40,611 bases of DNA from Bordetella parapertussis (GTDB taxonomy: Bacteria > Pseudomonadota > Gammaproteobacteria > Burkholderiales > SG8-41): contig CAMDSO010000023.1 in NCBI GenBank assembly GCA_945906935.1, forward strand, positions 1 through 40,611, read 5' to 3'. Each line of letters opens with the position of its first letter. The first letter of the stretch is position 1. This document shows, one piece after another, positions 1 through 6,798 of this stretch. Made by a program: the position numbers and the translations under genes. Below the pieces are notes generated by a model. The model did no database searches. It was given only the letters and a program-made list of their open reading frames with translations, and had not been told where the DNA came from.

Positions 1-56
1 TGCGCTAGCGGGTGCGTTTTATTCAGGCGCTACGGCGTCGGGCATCGCGACACAGT

Positions 57-62
57 TATAAT
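57..62 (+). promoter_or_regulatory. -10 box of the tRNA promoter
   Basis: A perfect TATAAT hexamer ends nine bases before the first base of the tRNA and is followed by a GC-rich discriminator (GCCGCC, 63-68), the usual layout of a stable-RNA promoter under growth-rate control. No good -35 hexamer is visible about 17 bases upstream. Confidence 0.7.
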
Positions 63-71
63 GCCGCCTTC

Positions 72-148
<77 letters not shown>

Positions 149-156
149 AGTTGAAG

Positions 157-184
157 ACCCAACCCTGATCGGTTGGGTTTTTTT
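157..184 (+). terminator. Intrinsic terminator of the tRNA
   Basis: An 8-bp perfect stem (ACCCAACC 157-164 with GGTTGGGT 171-178) with loop CTGATC is followed by an uninterrupted T run to 184, directly after the tRNA CCA end. Confidence 0.92.
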
Positions 185-520
185 CTGTCTGTCGCCTCAG
201 TGCTGGCGCGGCTTTGGCAAAGATGCTTTGCCAGCTAATAGGCCAGCCCCCCCCATTTCCCTGTCGATTAGCTACCGAAATCCTCCCTTTTCTCCATTTG
301 ACCTGTGGTGGACTACGCTTCGACTCTTCGATTTCAAAGGATTTCACCTGGTATTTGGTCAGCGACCGCGCGCCTTCTTGCCGATAGTCGAGATTAAGCC
401 GCGTATGGCGTTGCGAAGCCACATGGTTGCCTGGACTTATATCTGATCGTGATGTCATGAAGAATTGCCGTCGCCATTTTTACGCCAGTAATAAACTGCA
501 CAATCAGATCAATGTAGGAG
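185..520. other. Gene-poor stretch downstream of the tRNA with one short hairpin
   Basis: No gene is recognised here. A minus-strand open frame runs from 458 back through the terminator and into the tRNA, but its end is simply antisense tRNA, so it is not accepted. A perfect palindrome, TGGCAAAG (215-222) and CTTTGCCA (226-233) around ATG, is the only clear structure. No second copy of the tRNA 3' end was found, so an integration site cannot be shown. Confidence 0.4.
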
Positions 521-526
521 GTGATG

Positions 527-838
527 ATGGGAACCGCCATCGCCAAGCAGGACCGCATTAGCGCTCGAGTGCCTCGCGAGGTTTATGAAACGCTGTGTCG
601 TGCCGCCGAACTGTCGGGTGCCACGGTTAATCAGTTTGTGGTGCAGGCTGCACTGAAAGAGGCGCATGCAGTTCTTGAGCGGGAAGAGGTTATCCGCTTG
701 TCGCCGCGCGACTGAAATTGGTTGCTCGATTTGATGGGAAACCCACCCAGACCGAAGGCAAAACTGAAGGCTGCCCTGAAGCGTTACCAGAAGGCCAGGC
801 GAGACGATGCAGGTAATTCCTTTAACTGGAAACCATGA
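527..838 (+). pseudogene. TacA-like (DUF1778) ribbon-helix-helix antitoxin, interrupted by an in-frame TGA
   Basis: ATG 527 lies five bases after AGGAGG (516-521). The first 62 codons encode a ribbon-helix-helix fold typical of DUF1778/TacA antitoxins: a DRISARVP strand, two helices with AAELSG and FVVQAALKEA, then IRLSPRD. A TGA at 713-715 stops the frame, but the same frame continues for 40 sense codons (NPPRPK, then KAALKRY) to a TGA at 836-838, and this continuation matches the usual TacA C-terminal toxin-binding part. So the DNA-binding half could still be made alone while the toxin-neutralising tail is cut off. The toxin reading frame that overlaps its end is also broken, supporting decay of the whole pair. 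Recoding of the TGA is possible but there is no sign of it. Seen: the stop and the continued homology. Inferred: loss of function. Confidence 0.75.
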
Positions 839-971
839 GTGGTAGGCGTTCGGCTGCGGCTGCCAGGTACTGAATGTTTGGCTGTAGTAGGTCGGGCGCC
901 AGCATCCTGACAAGGGGCTGTCGAAAACCTTCGTCGCCGTTTGCGAAGAAGCGAGAACAAGTGAACAGTAG
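807..971 (+). pseudogene. Remnant of a TacT-like GNAT acetyltransferase toxin
   Basis: Starting at ATG 807, overlapping the 3' end of the antitoxin frame as tacAT pairs often do, the frame reads MQVIPLTGNHEW, stop, AFGCGCQVLNVWL, stop, stop, VGRQHPDKGLSKTFVAVCEE, and later another stop at 969-971. This follows the N-terminal order of TacT toxins (PL..HD..F.CG...LN.WL....A......SRTFV), with the typical Gly/Cys and LNxWL positions recognisable. At least four stop codons lie in frame, and the acetyl-CoA-binding C-terminal two thirds of the usual roughly 160-residue protein are absent before the next gene at 1083. Recognition is from memory of the family, so a profile search of the conceptual translation is the deciding test. 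Confidence 0.65.
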
Positions 972-1021
972 GTATTGCGGAATCTAAAACGCGTCCGATT
1001 CCGAAAATCCCGCAGCGCTGA

Positions 1022-1067
1022 TTGCAGGCCATTGCATCCGGTATTACAATAAATATTTTGGTAATAC
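1022..1067 (+). promoter_or_regulatory. Promoter and palindromic operator of the AbrB/PIN toxin-antitoxin pair
   Basis: TTGCAG (1022-1027) and TACAAT (1045-1050) are separated by 17 bases. A perfect inverted repeat, GTATTAC (1041-1047) and GTAATAC (1061-1067), overlaps the -10 box and lies just before the Shine-Dalgarno AGGAG (1071-1075). This fits autorepression by the downstream antitoxin, whose family binds such dyads. Promoter strength and binding are inferred. Confidence 0.65.
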
Positions 1068-1082
1068 AAAAGGAGATATGCC

Positions 1083-1322
1083 ATGTCGACGACTCTGACC
1101 AGCAAGGGGCAGGTCACCATCCCCAAGCAGATTCGCGATGCGCTGAATTTGGTGCCCGGCTGCGCGGTCGATTTTGCCGTCAATCGCGAAGGTGATGTTG
1201 TCGTTCACAAGGTAGGCGCGAAGTCGAGTCGCAAGCCCGATCGCTTCGAGTCTGCCCGTGGCAAGGCTGACATCAAATGGCGAACTGATGACCTGATGGC
1301 GTTGCTGCGCGACAAAAGCTGA
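1083..1322 (+). CDS. AbrB/MazE-type (SpoVT-AbrB) antitoxin
   Basis: A 79-residue protein whose first 45 residues form a swapped-hairpin DNA-binding domain (LTSKGQVTIPKQIRDAL, then PGCAVDF and GDVVVHK). The basic, polar C-terminal third would wrap and neutralise the partner toxin. AGGAG at 1071 sits seven bases before the ATG. The stop codon overlaps the next start by one base (TGATG at 1320-1324), so the two genes are translationally coupled. With the PIN-domain partner this is a VapBC-like type II toxin-antitoxin module. The antitoxin should repress its own operon through the palindrome at 1041-1067. Unlike the tacAT-like remnant just upstream, both genes appear intact. Confidence 0.9.
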   Translation: MSTTLTSKGQVTIPKQIRDALNLVPGCAVDFAVNREGDVVVHKVGAKSSRKPDRFESARGKADIKWRTDDLMALLRDKS

Positions 1323-1741
1323 TGTTGCTGGTCGACACCAACGTGCTGGTGGACGTTCTGGAAAATGATCCGGAATGGGCGGACTGGTCTATCGGCCAGC
1401 TGCGCGCGCAATCGAAAATTCACCGGCTGGCGATCAACCCGGTCATCTATTCAGAACTGTCGCTGACCTTTTCGAGTGTCGATGCTCTCGACAAAGCCAT
1501 CGATAAGCTTGGGCTTGCAATGCTCGAGTTGCCGCGTCCGGCCCTGTTTCTGGCTGGCAAGGCTTTTGTGCGTTACCGCCGACAAGGTGGCACCAAAAAC
1601 AACGTGATTGCCGACTTCTTTGTTGGTGCACATGCGGCAGTATCACGTTATCCGCTGTTGACTCGCGATACACGTCGCTACAGTTCCTATTTTGCGGATG
1701 TAAAACTGATCGCGCCAAACGTTCCCACATCAACGAATTGA
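1322..1741 (+). CDS. PIN-domain toxin (VapC-like ribonuclease)
   Basis: A 139-residue single-domain PIN protein. The acidic metal-binding residues expected for a VapC-type endoribonuclease are all visible: Asp5 in LLVDTNVLVD, Glu45 in YSELSL, Asp98 in IADFFVGAHA and Asp116 in TRDTRRY. Family members cleave RNA, often tRNA or rRNA, when freed from their antitoxin; the target here is unknown. Length is normal and no key residue is missing, so the toxin is probably functional. The gene starts on the last base of the antitoxin stop codon, with no intergenic gap. Together with the decayed pair upstream and the adjacent tRNA, it marks an accessory, probably transferred segment. Confidence 0.9.
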   Translation: MLLVDTNVLVDVLENDPEWADWSIGQLRAQSKIHRLAINPVIYSELSLTFSSVDALDKAIDKLGLAMLELPRPALFLAGKAFVRYRRQGGTKNNVIADFFVGAHAAVSRYPLLTRDTRRYSSYFADVKLIAPNVPTSTN

Positions 1742-1911
1742 ATTTCGTCAAGGCGGCGGTGGCCGGGTGCTTGAATAATGCGAACAGACTGCGTCGCATT
1801 GTGCGACCCGACCGGTTCCAATCGCGAATGGTTCGGTAGTAAACTCCGCGCCTCTTTTCATCCTCGGCATTGCCGCCCCGCCGCTTCGCCGCGTCATCCA
1901 TGGAGCGTTGT

Positions 1912-2884
1912 ATGGCGCTGCTGTTGAGCTACGAGAACATGCGGGGCGTGCTCGCCATGCGGGATGCGGTCGATTTGCTCGAGCAGGCCGCACACCATGA
2001 GTTCGCCGGGCAGACCGTGGTCTCGCCGCGCCTCAACAGCAATTTCGAAGACGGCTGGATGCGCATCCTTTTTGCCGCCAATCATGCTGCTGGCTACGCG
2101 GCGACCAAGGCATATCACAGGGTCGCTGGCAGCGGTGTGCGCTATATCGTTACGCTCTACCGGCTTGCCGACGGCGAACCGCTGGCGCTGCTCGACGGGC
2201 GCTTGATCACTGATTTGCACGGGTGCCGCCAGCGGTGTGGTAGCGCGCCAGGTTGCGATCCAGGGGCCGGTTAATGTTGGCATCATCGGTGCCGCTAATC
2301 AGGCGCGCGCGCAATTGCAAAGTCTGGCCGCCGTGCATGACATACAATCCGCTACGGCCTTTAGCCCGACACCGGCGCGTTGCGAGACTTTTGCGCGCGA
2401 GATGTCCTCCGAGCTGGGTTTTGCGGTGACGGCAGTTGACAGCGCAGAGCGTGCGGTGCGCGGCATGAATGTGGTGGCCAGTGCCAGCAGTGCGCAGGGC
2501 GGTGAGCCGGTGTTGCGTGGCGCCTGGCTGGATGAGTGCCGCTTGTTGTGTGCGGTGGGTAATACGCGTCCGCAATTCATGGAGGCCGATGTCGCTTGTT
2601 TCGCCGACGCCGCCCTCGTCGTGATGGACACGCCCAACGCGCTGACGGAAACCGGTGAGTTGAAAGAGGCGGTGGCCGCCGGGGTGCTGCCTGAAGACAA
2701 GCAGGCGACGCTGGCGCAGGTGGTTGGTGGTGCGCGTGTTGTGCCGGCGGTCGGTCGCATTGCTTTCATGTCGGCGGGCACCGCGCTGCAGGATCTTGCG
2801 CTGGCGGTGCGTTATTACGAATTGCTGCGCGAGCAGCCTGGCGTGCTGCAGGCGCCCGCGTTAACGAGTTTGCGTACGAAGTAA
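1912..2884 (+). pseudogene. Ornithine cyclodeaminase/mu-crystallin family protein (OCD1), frameshifted
   Basis: ATG 1912 follows GGAG (1902-1905). The first frame gives the N-terminal half (YENMRGVLAMRDAVDLL, ANHAAGYAATKAYH, VTLYRL) and continues up to ITDL near 2217, after which it becomes unrelated sequence ending at 2274. The C-terminal half resumes in another frame (about 2220-2884) with VGIIGAANQAR and the family's end motif GTALQDLALAVRYYELL. Compared with the intact paralogue at 6799, two bases are missing in the run TTGCACGGG (about 2215-2223). The dinucleotide-binding loop is also altered: GIIGAANQA where the paralogue has GIIGSGNQA. Intact members catalyse NAD(P)-dependent ketimine reduction or cyclodeamination. 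It heads the first module, so either it is decaying and the copy at 6799 carries the function, or the shift is a sequencing error. Confidence 0.8.
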
Positions 2885-2907
2885 CCAGAATGAATACGGG
2901 AGAAATC

Positions 2908-3885
2908 ATGACTATCAAAAGCCTGTTTAATGCGCGGCGTCTGGCGGCCGTGCTGATGCTTTGTGCAAGTGTGTCTGCGGCGGCGGCATATCCGGATAAG
3001 CCGGTGCGCTGGGTGGTGCCCTCGGTGGCCGGCGGCGGCACCGACACCACCACGCGCATCATCGCGCCGAAGTTCGGAGAAGCGCTAGGCCAGCAGATCG
3101 TGATTGAAAACCGCGGTGGTGCCAGCGGCAACATCGGTGCCGAATATGTTGCGCGTGCTGCGCCCGACGGTTACACCATCCTTACCTGCATTGCGTCGAA
3201 TGCCAGCAACATTGCCTTGATGAAGAAGGTGCCGTTTGATCTGGTGCGTGATTTCGCGCCGGTGTCGCTGATGGTGACGGTGCCGGAGATGATACTTTCG
3301 CATCCGTCATTGCCGGCGAAGAACGTGCGTGAACTGGTGGCGCTCGCCAAATCGCGTCCGGGGCAGTTGCAGTATTCAACCGGCGGCGTTGGCTCGATCC
3401 AGCATCTGGCGATGGAATTGTTCCTCATCACCACCGGTGCCAAAATGTTGCATGTGCCGTACAAGGCGACCCATCCGGCGCTGATTGATGCGATTGCCGG
3501 GCATGTGCCGATCACTGTGGTAGCCAGTCTGAGCGGCCTGCCGCACATGCGTTCGGGGCGGCTGCGCGGTTATGGCGTGACAAGTGCGAAGCGTATGTTG
3601 ATCGCGCCGGATATTCCGACTATCGCTGAGCAGGGTGTCACCGGTTATGAGGCGGTGCAGTGGTTTGGCATGCTCGCCCCCGCCGGCACGCCGCGCGAAG
3701 TGGTGATGAAGTTGCACGCGGCGCTGATGCGGGTGGCGCAGGATCCCGAAGTGAAGAAACGTTTTCTCGATGACGGCGCGGAAATCACCGTAAGCCCCAC
3801 GCCAGAGGAATTCGGTGCGCTGGTGCGCAGCGAGGTGACGAAGTGGGCGAAGGTGGTCAAGGATGCGGGCGTTCAGCCCGAGTAG
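2908..3885 (+). CDS. Bug/TctC-type periplasmic substrate-binding protein (module 1, first)
   Basis: ATG 2908 is chosen because GGGAG (2898-2902) lies five bases before it; an ATG 18 bases upstream lacks such a site. The 325-residue product has a signal peptide (basic start, LAAVLMLCASVSAAAA, cleavage before YPDKP) and the Bug fold markers: YPDKPVRWVVP, AGGGTD in the first ligand loop, NRGGASGNIGAEYVA in the second, DGYT, VPYK and the late YEAVQWFGMLAPAGTP segment. Bug proteins bind organic acids, typically through their carboxylates, for tripartite tricarboxylate (TTT) transport or sensing. No TctA or TctB membrane gene is present in the window, so its partner must be elsewhere. It lies 23 bases after the OCD1 stop and 45 bases before the first DHDPS-like gene, in one operon. 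The ligand is unknown. Confidence 0.93.
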   Translation: MTIKSLFNARRLAAVLMLCASVSAAAAYPDKPVRWVVPSVAGGGTDTTTRIIAPKFGEALGQQIVIENRGGASGNIGAEYVARAAPDGYTILTCIASNASNIALMKKVPFDLVRDFAPVSLMVTVPEMILSHPSLPAKNVRELVALAKSRPGQLQYSTGGVGSIQHLAMELFLITTGAKMLHVPYKATHPALIDAIAGHVPITVVASLSGLPHMRSGRLRGYGVTSAKRMLIAPDIPTIAEQGVTGYEAVQWFGMLAPAGTPREVVMKLHAALMRVAQDPEVKKRFLDDGAEITVSPTPEEFGALVRSEVTKWAKVVKDAGVQPE

Positions 3886-3891
3886 AACGAT

Positions 3892-3909
3892 GCCGCGTTG
3901 CGACGCGGC
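3892..3909 (+). other. Short hairpin between the binding-protein gene and DHDPS-like A1
   Basis: GCCGCG (3892-3897) pairs with CGCGGC (3904-3909) around TTGCGA. There is no T run, so it is not an intrinsic terminator; it could affect mRNA stability or the relative expression of the two genes it separates. Confidence 0.4.
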
Positions 3910-3930
3910 GGAACGAAGAGGGGAGCAGCA

Positions 3931-4845
3931 ATGGGATTGGTTTTAAAAGGCGTCATGCAGGCGCCGGTGACGCCGCTCAACGACGATTTCAGTCTTGATC
4001 TGCCGACACTGGAAAAAGTCACCGACTTTCACGTCCGCACCGGTGCCACCGGCATCACGTGGCCGTACCATAAGTCTGAATCGCTCAACATGACGATCGC
4101 CGAACGCAAGGCCGGTGCCGAGGCGGTGATCCGCACCGTCGCGCGGCGCGTGCCGGTGGCGATCCACGTCAGTTCGCTGGCCGTGCGCGATTCGATCGTA
4201 CTCGCGCGCCACGCCGAAGACAAGGGCGCCGATTGCGTGGTGGCGATCACGCCTTATTTCTGGGAGCCGACGCCGCAATCGATTTTTGATTTTTTCGTGC
4301 GGCTGGGTAATTCCATCGGGCTGCCGTTTCTTGCTTACAACTCGCCGGGCTATCTGTCGGGGGTCGAGATCACCAGTGATCTACTCGCGCGCATGATTGA
4401 ACGCTTGCCGAATCTGATTGGTGTGAAGGAGGCGAGCTTTAACAGCGAAAAATTCCTCGAGCTGTCGCGTTGCGCGCTGGCGATGAAACCGGATTTCTCG
4501 ATGATCGCCGGCGTTGAATATCTGCTGCCGTCGATTCCGCTCGGCGGGCGCGGTTCGTATTCGTCGGCTGGCGCGATTTGCCCGAATCTGGTGGTCGAGC
4601 TTTATCGTTCATGCGCTGCGGGTGAATGGGCCAAGGCGCGTGAATGCCAGTACAAGATTTCGCGTTTGTGGATGATCTTCCGCGATCAATATCCGTCATC
4701 GCTCAAGGGCGGTATGGTGATGATGGGGCGTCCGGTGGGGCCGACACGGCCGCCGCTGCCGACCGCCACGCGCGAACGCCAGGAATACATCCGCACCCAG
4801 CTCGAAGACATGGGCATCCTCGACAGCGAGCCGTACGGCTGGTAA
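3931..4845 (+). CDS. DHDPS/N-acetylneuraminate-lyase family protein, A-type (A1, Schiff-base Lys present)
   Basis: ATG 3931 follows GGGGAG. The 304-residue product is a single TIM barrel of the DHDPS/NAL superfamily, whose active members form a Schiff base between a keto acid and a lysine. That lysine is Lys166 in GVKEASF, and the catalytic tyrosine is Tyr136 in AYNSP. The loop that in true DapA reads GTTGES is here WPYHKSES (residues 44-51): the two threonines that bind the pyruvate carboxylate are replaced by His47-Lys48, while Glu50-Ser51 remain. It is therefore unlikely to be lysine-biosynthetic DapA and probably uses a different acid. A C-terminal block (GRPVGPTR near 266-273) and the tail EPYGW are shared with the other A proteins. 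Partner B1 starts 42 bases later. The reaction is not known. Confidence 0.9.
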   Translation: MGLVLKGVMQAPVTPLNDDFSLDLPTLEKVTDFHVRTGATGITWPYHKSESLNMTIAERKAGAEAVIRTVARRVPVAIHVSSLAVRDSIVLARHAEDKGADCVVAITPYFWEPTPQSIFDFFVRLGNSIGLPFLAYNSPGYLSGVEITSDLLARMIERLPNLIGVKEASFNSEKFLELSRCALAMKPDFSMIAGVEYLLPSIPLGGRGSYSSAGAICPNLVVELYRSCAAGEWAKARECQYKISRLWMIFRDQYPSSLKGGMVMMGRPVGPTRPPLPTATRERQEYIRTQLEDMGILDSEPYGW

Positions 4846-4846
4846 A

Positions 4847-4886
4847 CGACACACTACAAGCGACACACTACAAGCGAGCATACAAG
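4847..4886 (+). repeat. Tandem 14-bp repeat in the A1-B1 spacer
   Basis: CGACACACTACAAG occurs twice head to tail (4847-4860 and 4861-4874), followed by a shortened third copy, CGAGCATACAAG (4875-4886), that runs into the B1 start codon. The repeat fills almost the whole spacer, and no Shine-Dalgarno sequence is visible in it, so B1 may rely on coupling or on an unstructured leader. Confidence 0.85.
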
Positions 4887-4887
4887 C

Positions 4888-5802
4888 ATGGCAACTTTCA
4901 AACCAGGTCTCGTACACGCGCCGGTGACGCCGTTCAAGCGCGACGAGCAAATCGATTTTGGTACTTACGCAAAGCTGATTGAATTTCATCTCGCCAACGG
5001 CGCGCAAACGCTGGCGGTGCCGATGCACGCCGGCGAATCGGTCAGCCTCAACGACGAAGAACGTATGAAGCTGATCGAATACGCGATCAAACGCGTCAAG
5101 GGCCGCGTGCCGGTAATGGCGCATGCCAGCCAGTCCGGCACCGGTGTGGCCGCCGATCTCGCCCAGCGCGCGGCAGCCCTTGGCGCTGCTGCGGTGGTGG
5201 CGACCACGCCGTATTACTGGACGCCGCCGGCGCATATGCTGCTTGAGCATTTCACGCAGATTGGTGCCGCCGCGAGTGTGCCGTTCTTCGTCTACAACAG
5301 CCCGGAAGAAATGGGTGGCGTGAAAATCACCGCCGATATCGTGCTGAAGTTGATCGACCGCCTGGAGAATTTCGCCGGCGTGATCGACGCCAGCCTCGAC
5401 TGGCAGTTCATGATCGAGGTGGTTTCTACGGCGCAGAACAAGCGCCCCGACTTTCAATTGCTGACCGGCGCCGAGTACATGATTTCCGCCGGTGCCACCG
5501 GTGCCACTGGCATGATCGCGCCGATGGCGGCGGTCGCGCCGCGCGCGGTGCAAAAGCTGTGGGATTTGTGTGTGCTGGAAAAATACGAAGAAGCGCGTCC
5601 GGTGCAGGAGAGTGTCGCTGCGTTAAGGCAGGCGGTGAAGCCGCTGGGTGTGGCCGGTCTGAAAGCTGCGATCACCTACATGCAACGCAAGGGTGGTGCG
5701 ATGCGCGCGCCGCTCGAAGCGCCCACGGCGGCGGCGAAGAAGAAACTGGTGGCCGCCCTCGAAGCGATCCCGGCGCTGCGCGACGAGCCGCGCGGCTGGT
5801 AG
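4888..5802 (+). CDS. DHDPS-like protein, B-type (B1, Schiff-base Lys replaced by Ile)
   Basis: A 304-residue TIM-barrel protein, the same length as A1. The barrel frame aligns throughout (GLVHAPVTPF at the start, GRVPVMAHA, VYNSPEE, then GAEYMISAGATGA). At the position of the Schiff-base lysine it has Ile166 (GVIDASLD against GVKEASF), so it cannot form the family's normal covalent intermediate. Tyr136 is kept. The substrate loop reads VPMHAGESVSL, retaining Glu50-Ser51. The tail is EPRGW. No frameshift or stop is seen, and the same type of change recurs in two other B proteins, so this is a maintained protein rather than a decaying one. Likely roles are a non-catalytic partner of A1 in a mixed oligomer, a ligand sensor, or an enzyme with different chemistry; all three are inference. 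Confidence 0.88.
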   Translation: MATFKPGLVHAPVTPFKRDEQIDFGTYAKLIEFHLANGAQTLAVPMHAGESVSLNDEERMKLIEYAIKRVKGRVPVMAHASQSGTGVAADLAQRAAALGAAAVVATTPYYWTPPAHMLLEHFTQIGAAASVPFFVYNSPEEMGGVKITADIVLKLIDRLENFAGVIDASLDWQFMIEVVSTAQNKRPDFQLLTGAEYMISAGATGATGMIAPMAAVAPRAVQKLWDLCVLEKYEEARPVQESVAALRQAVKPLGVAGLKAAITYMQRKGGAMRAPLEAPTAAAKKKLVAALEAIPALRDEPRGW

Positions 5803-5804
5803 GC

Positions 5805-6788
5805 GTGCGGCGGTTACCCAGCGGCCTGTGGCTGGCAGCGCTCGGTGCGCTGTTCGCACAGGTGCTGCCGGCGGCGGCCTATCCCGAACGGCCGTTGCGA
5901 TTGGTGGTGCCGTTTCCGGCCGGTAATCCCCTTGATGTGCGCGCCCGCCAGCTCGCCCAGCATCTGCCCGCGGTGTTGGGCCAGCAGGTGATCGTCGATA
6001 ACCGCGGCGGTGCCAGCGGTGTCATCGCGATGGAGCTGGTCGCACCTGCCGCCGCGGATGGTTACACCGTCTTGTTTGCCAACAGCACGCAGCTCGCCTC
6101 CAACCCGGCACTGAACGCGCAGCTGCCCTACGATGTGTTTCGCGATTACACGCCGGCCGCATTGCTGGCGCGAACGCCTTCGCTGTTCACCGTCTCAAAC
6201 ACGGTGCCGGCAAAAACCCTGGAAGAATTGATTGCGCTGGCGAAGAGTCGGCCGGGCCAGCTGAACTTCGCCTCGCAGGGCAACGGCACGGTGCAACACG
6301 TCGCGGGCGAATTGTTCATGCGCCGTACTGCGACGCAGATGGTGCATGTGCCCTACAAGGTCTATAGCCAGATCCTCAGCGATCTATTTGCCGGCCAGGT
6401 CGCATTCATTATCGGCGGCACGCCGGAGTTGCTGCCGCACGTGCAGGGCGGCCGCTTGCGTGCACCGGGGATCAATACCGCCCGGCGCGTACCGGCGCTG
6501 CCCGAGGTGCCAACCTTTGACGAGGCGGGCGTGCCCGACTTCTGGCCGGCGCCATGGTACGGCGTGCTGCTGCCGACCGGGACGCCGGCGCTGGTGGTCG
6601 CCACGCTGAACGCCGCATTCAACCAGGCCTTGCGTGCCGCCGATGTGATTGAGGTGGCAGCGAAGGAAGGGCAGACGCTGCTGGGCGGCAGTCCCGCCCA
6701 ATTTGCAGCATTTAAAAAAATTGAAATGGCGCGTTATCAGGCGCTGGTCAAAGCTTCAGGCATGACCGCGGATTGCACGCACCCTTGA
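5805..6788 (+). CDS. Bug/TctC-type periplasmic binding protein (module 1, second)
   Basis: The open frame runs upstream through B1, but the signal peptide (RRLPSGLWLAALGALFA, cleavage near PAAA-YPERP) begins at GTG 5805, two bases after the B1 stop, so that start is chosen, giving 327 residues. A GTG with almost no spacer implies translational coupling to B1. The first ligand loop is FPAGNPLDV instead of the common AGGGxD, and the second is the standard NRGGASGVIA; DGYT, VPYK and a late PAPWYGVLLPTGTP segment follow. The altered first loop suggests a different ligand from the binding protein at 2908. It is followed after ten bases by the second OCD gene. Confidence 0.9.
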   Translation: MRRLPSGLWLAALGALFAQVLPAAAYPERPLRLVVPFPAGNPLDVRARQLAQHLPAVLGQQVIVDNRGGASGVIAMELVAPAAADGYTVLFANSTQLASNPALNAQLPYDVFRDYTPAALLARTPSLFTVSNTVPAKTLEELIALAKSRPGQLNFASQGNGTVQHVAGELFMRRTATQMVHVPYKVYSQILSDLFAGQVAFIIGGTPELLPHVQGGRLRAPGINTARRVPALPEVPTFDEAGVPDFWPAPWYGVLLPTGTPALVVATLNAAFNQALRAADVIEVAAKEGQTLLGGSPAQFAAFKKIEMARYQALVKASGMTADCTHP

Positions 6789-6798
6789 GGAGAAGACG

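Noticed and set aside
713-715. Selenocysteine or programmed read-through at the TGA in the TacA-like gene
   Set aside because: No SECIS-like hairpin was noticed and the overlapping toxin frame is also broken, so decay is the simpler reading.
4847-4886. Attachment site or CRISPR-like array
   Set aside because: Three short head-to-tail copies without spacers, integrase or cas genes; best read as a simple tandem duplication.
3931-5802. Housekeeping dapA (lysine biosynthesis) for the DHDPS-like genes
   Set aside because: The GTTGES loop is replaced, B proteins lack the Schiff-base lysine, and six copies sit among transport and catabolic genes.
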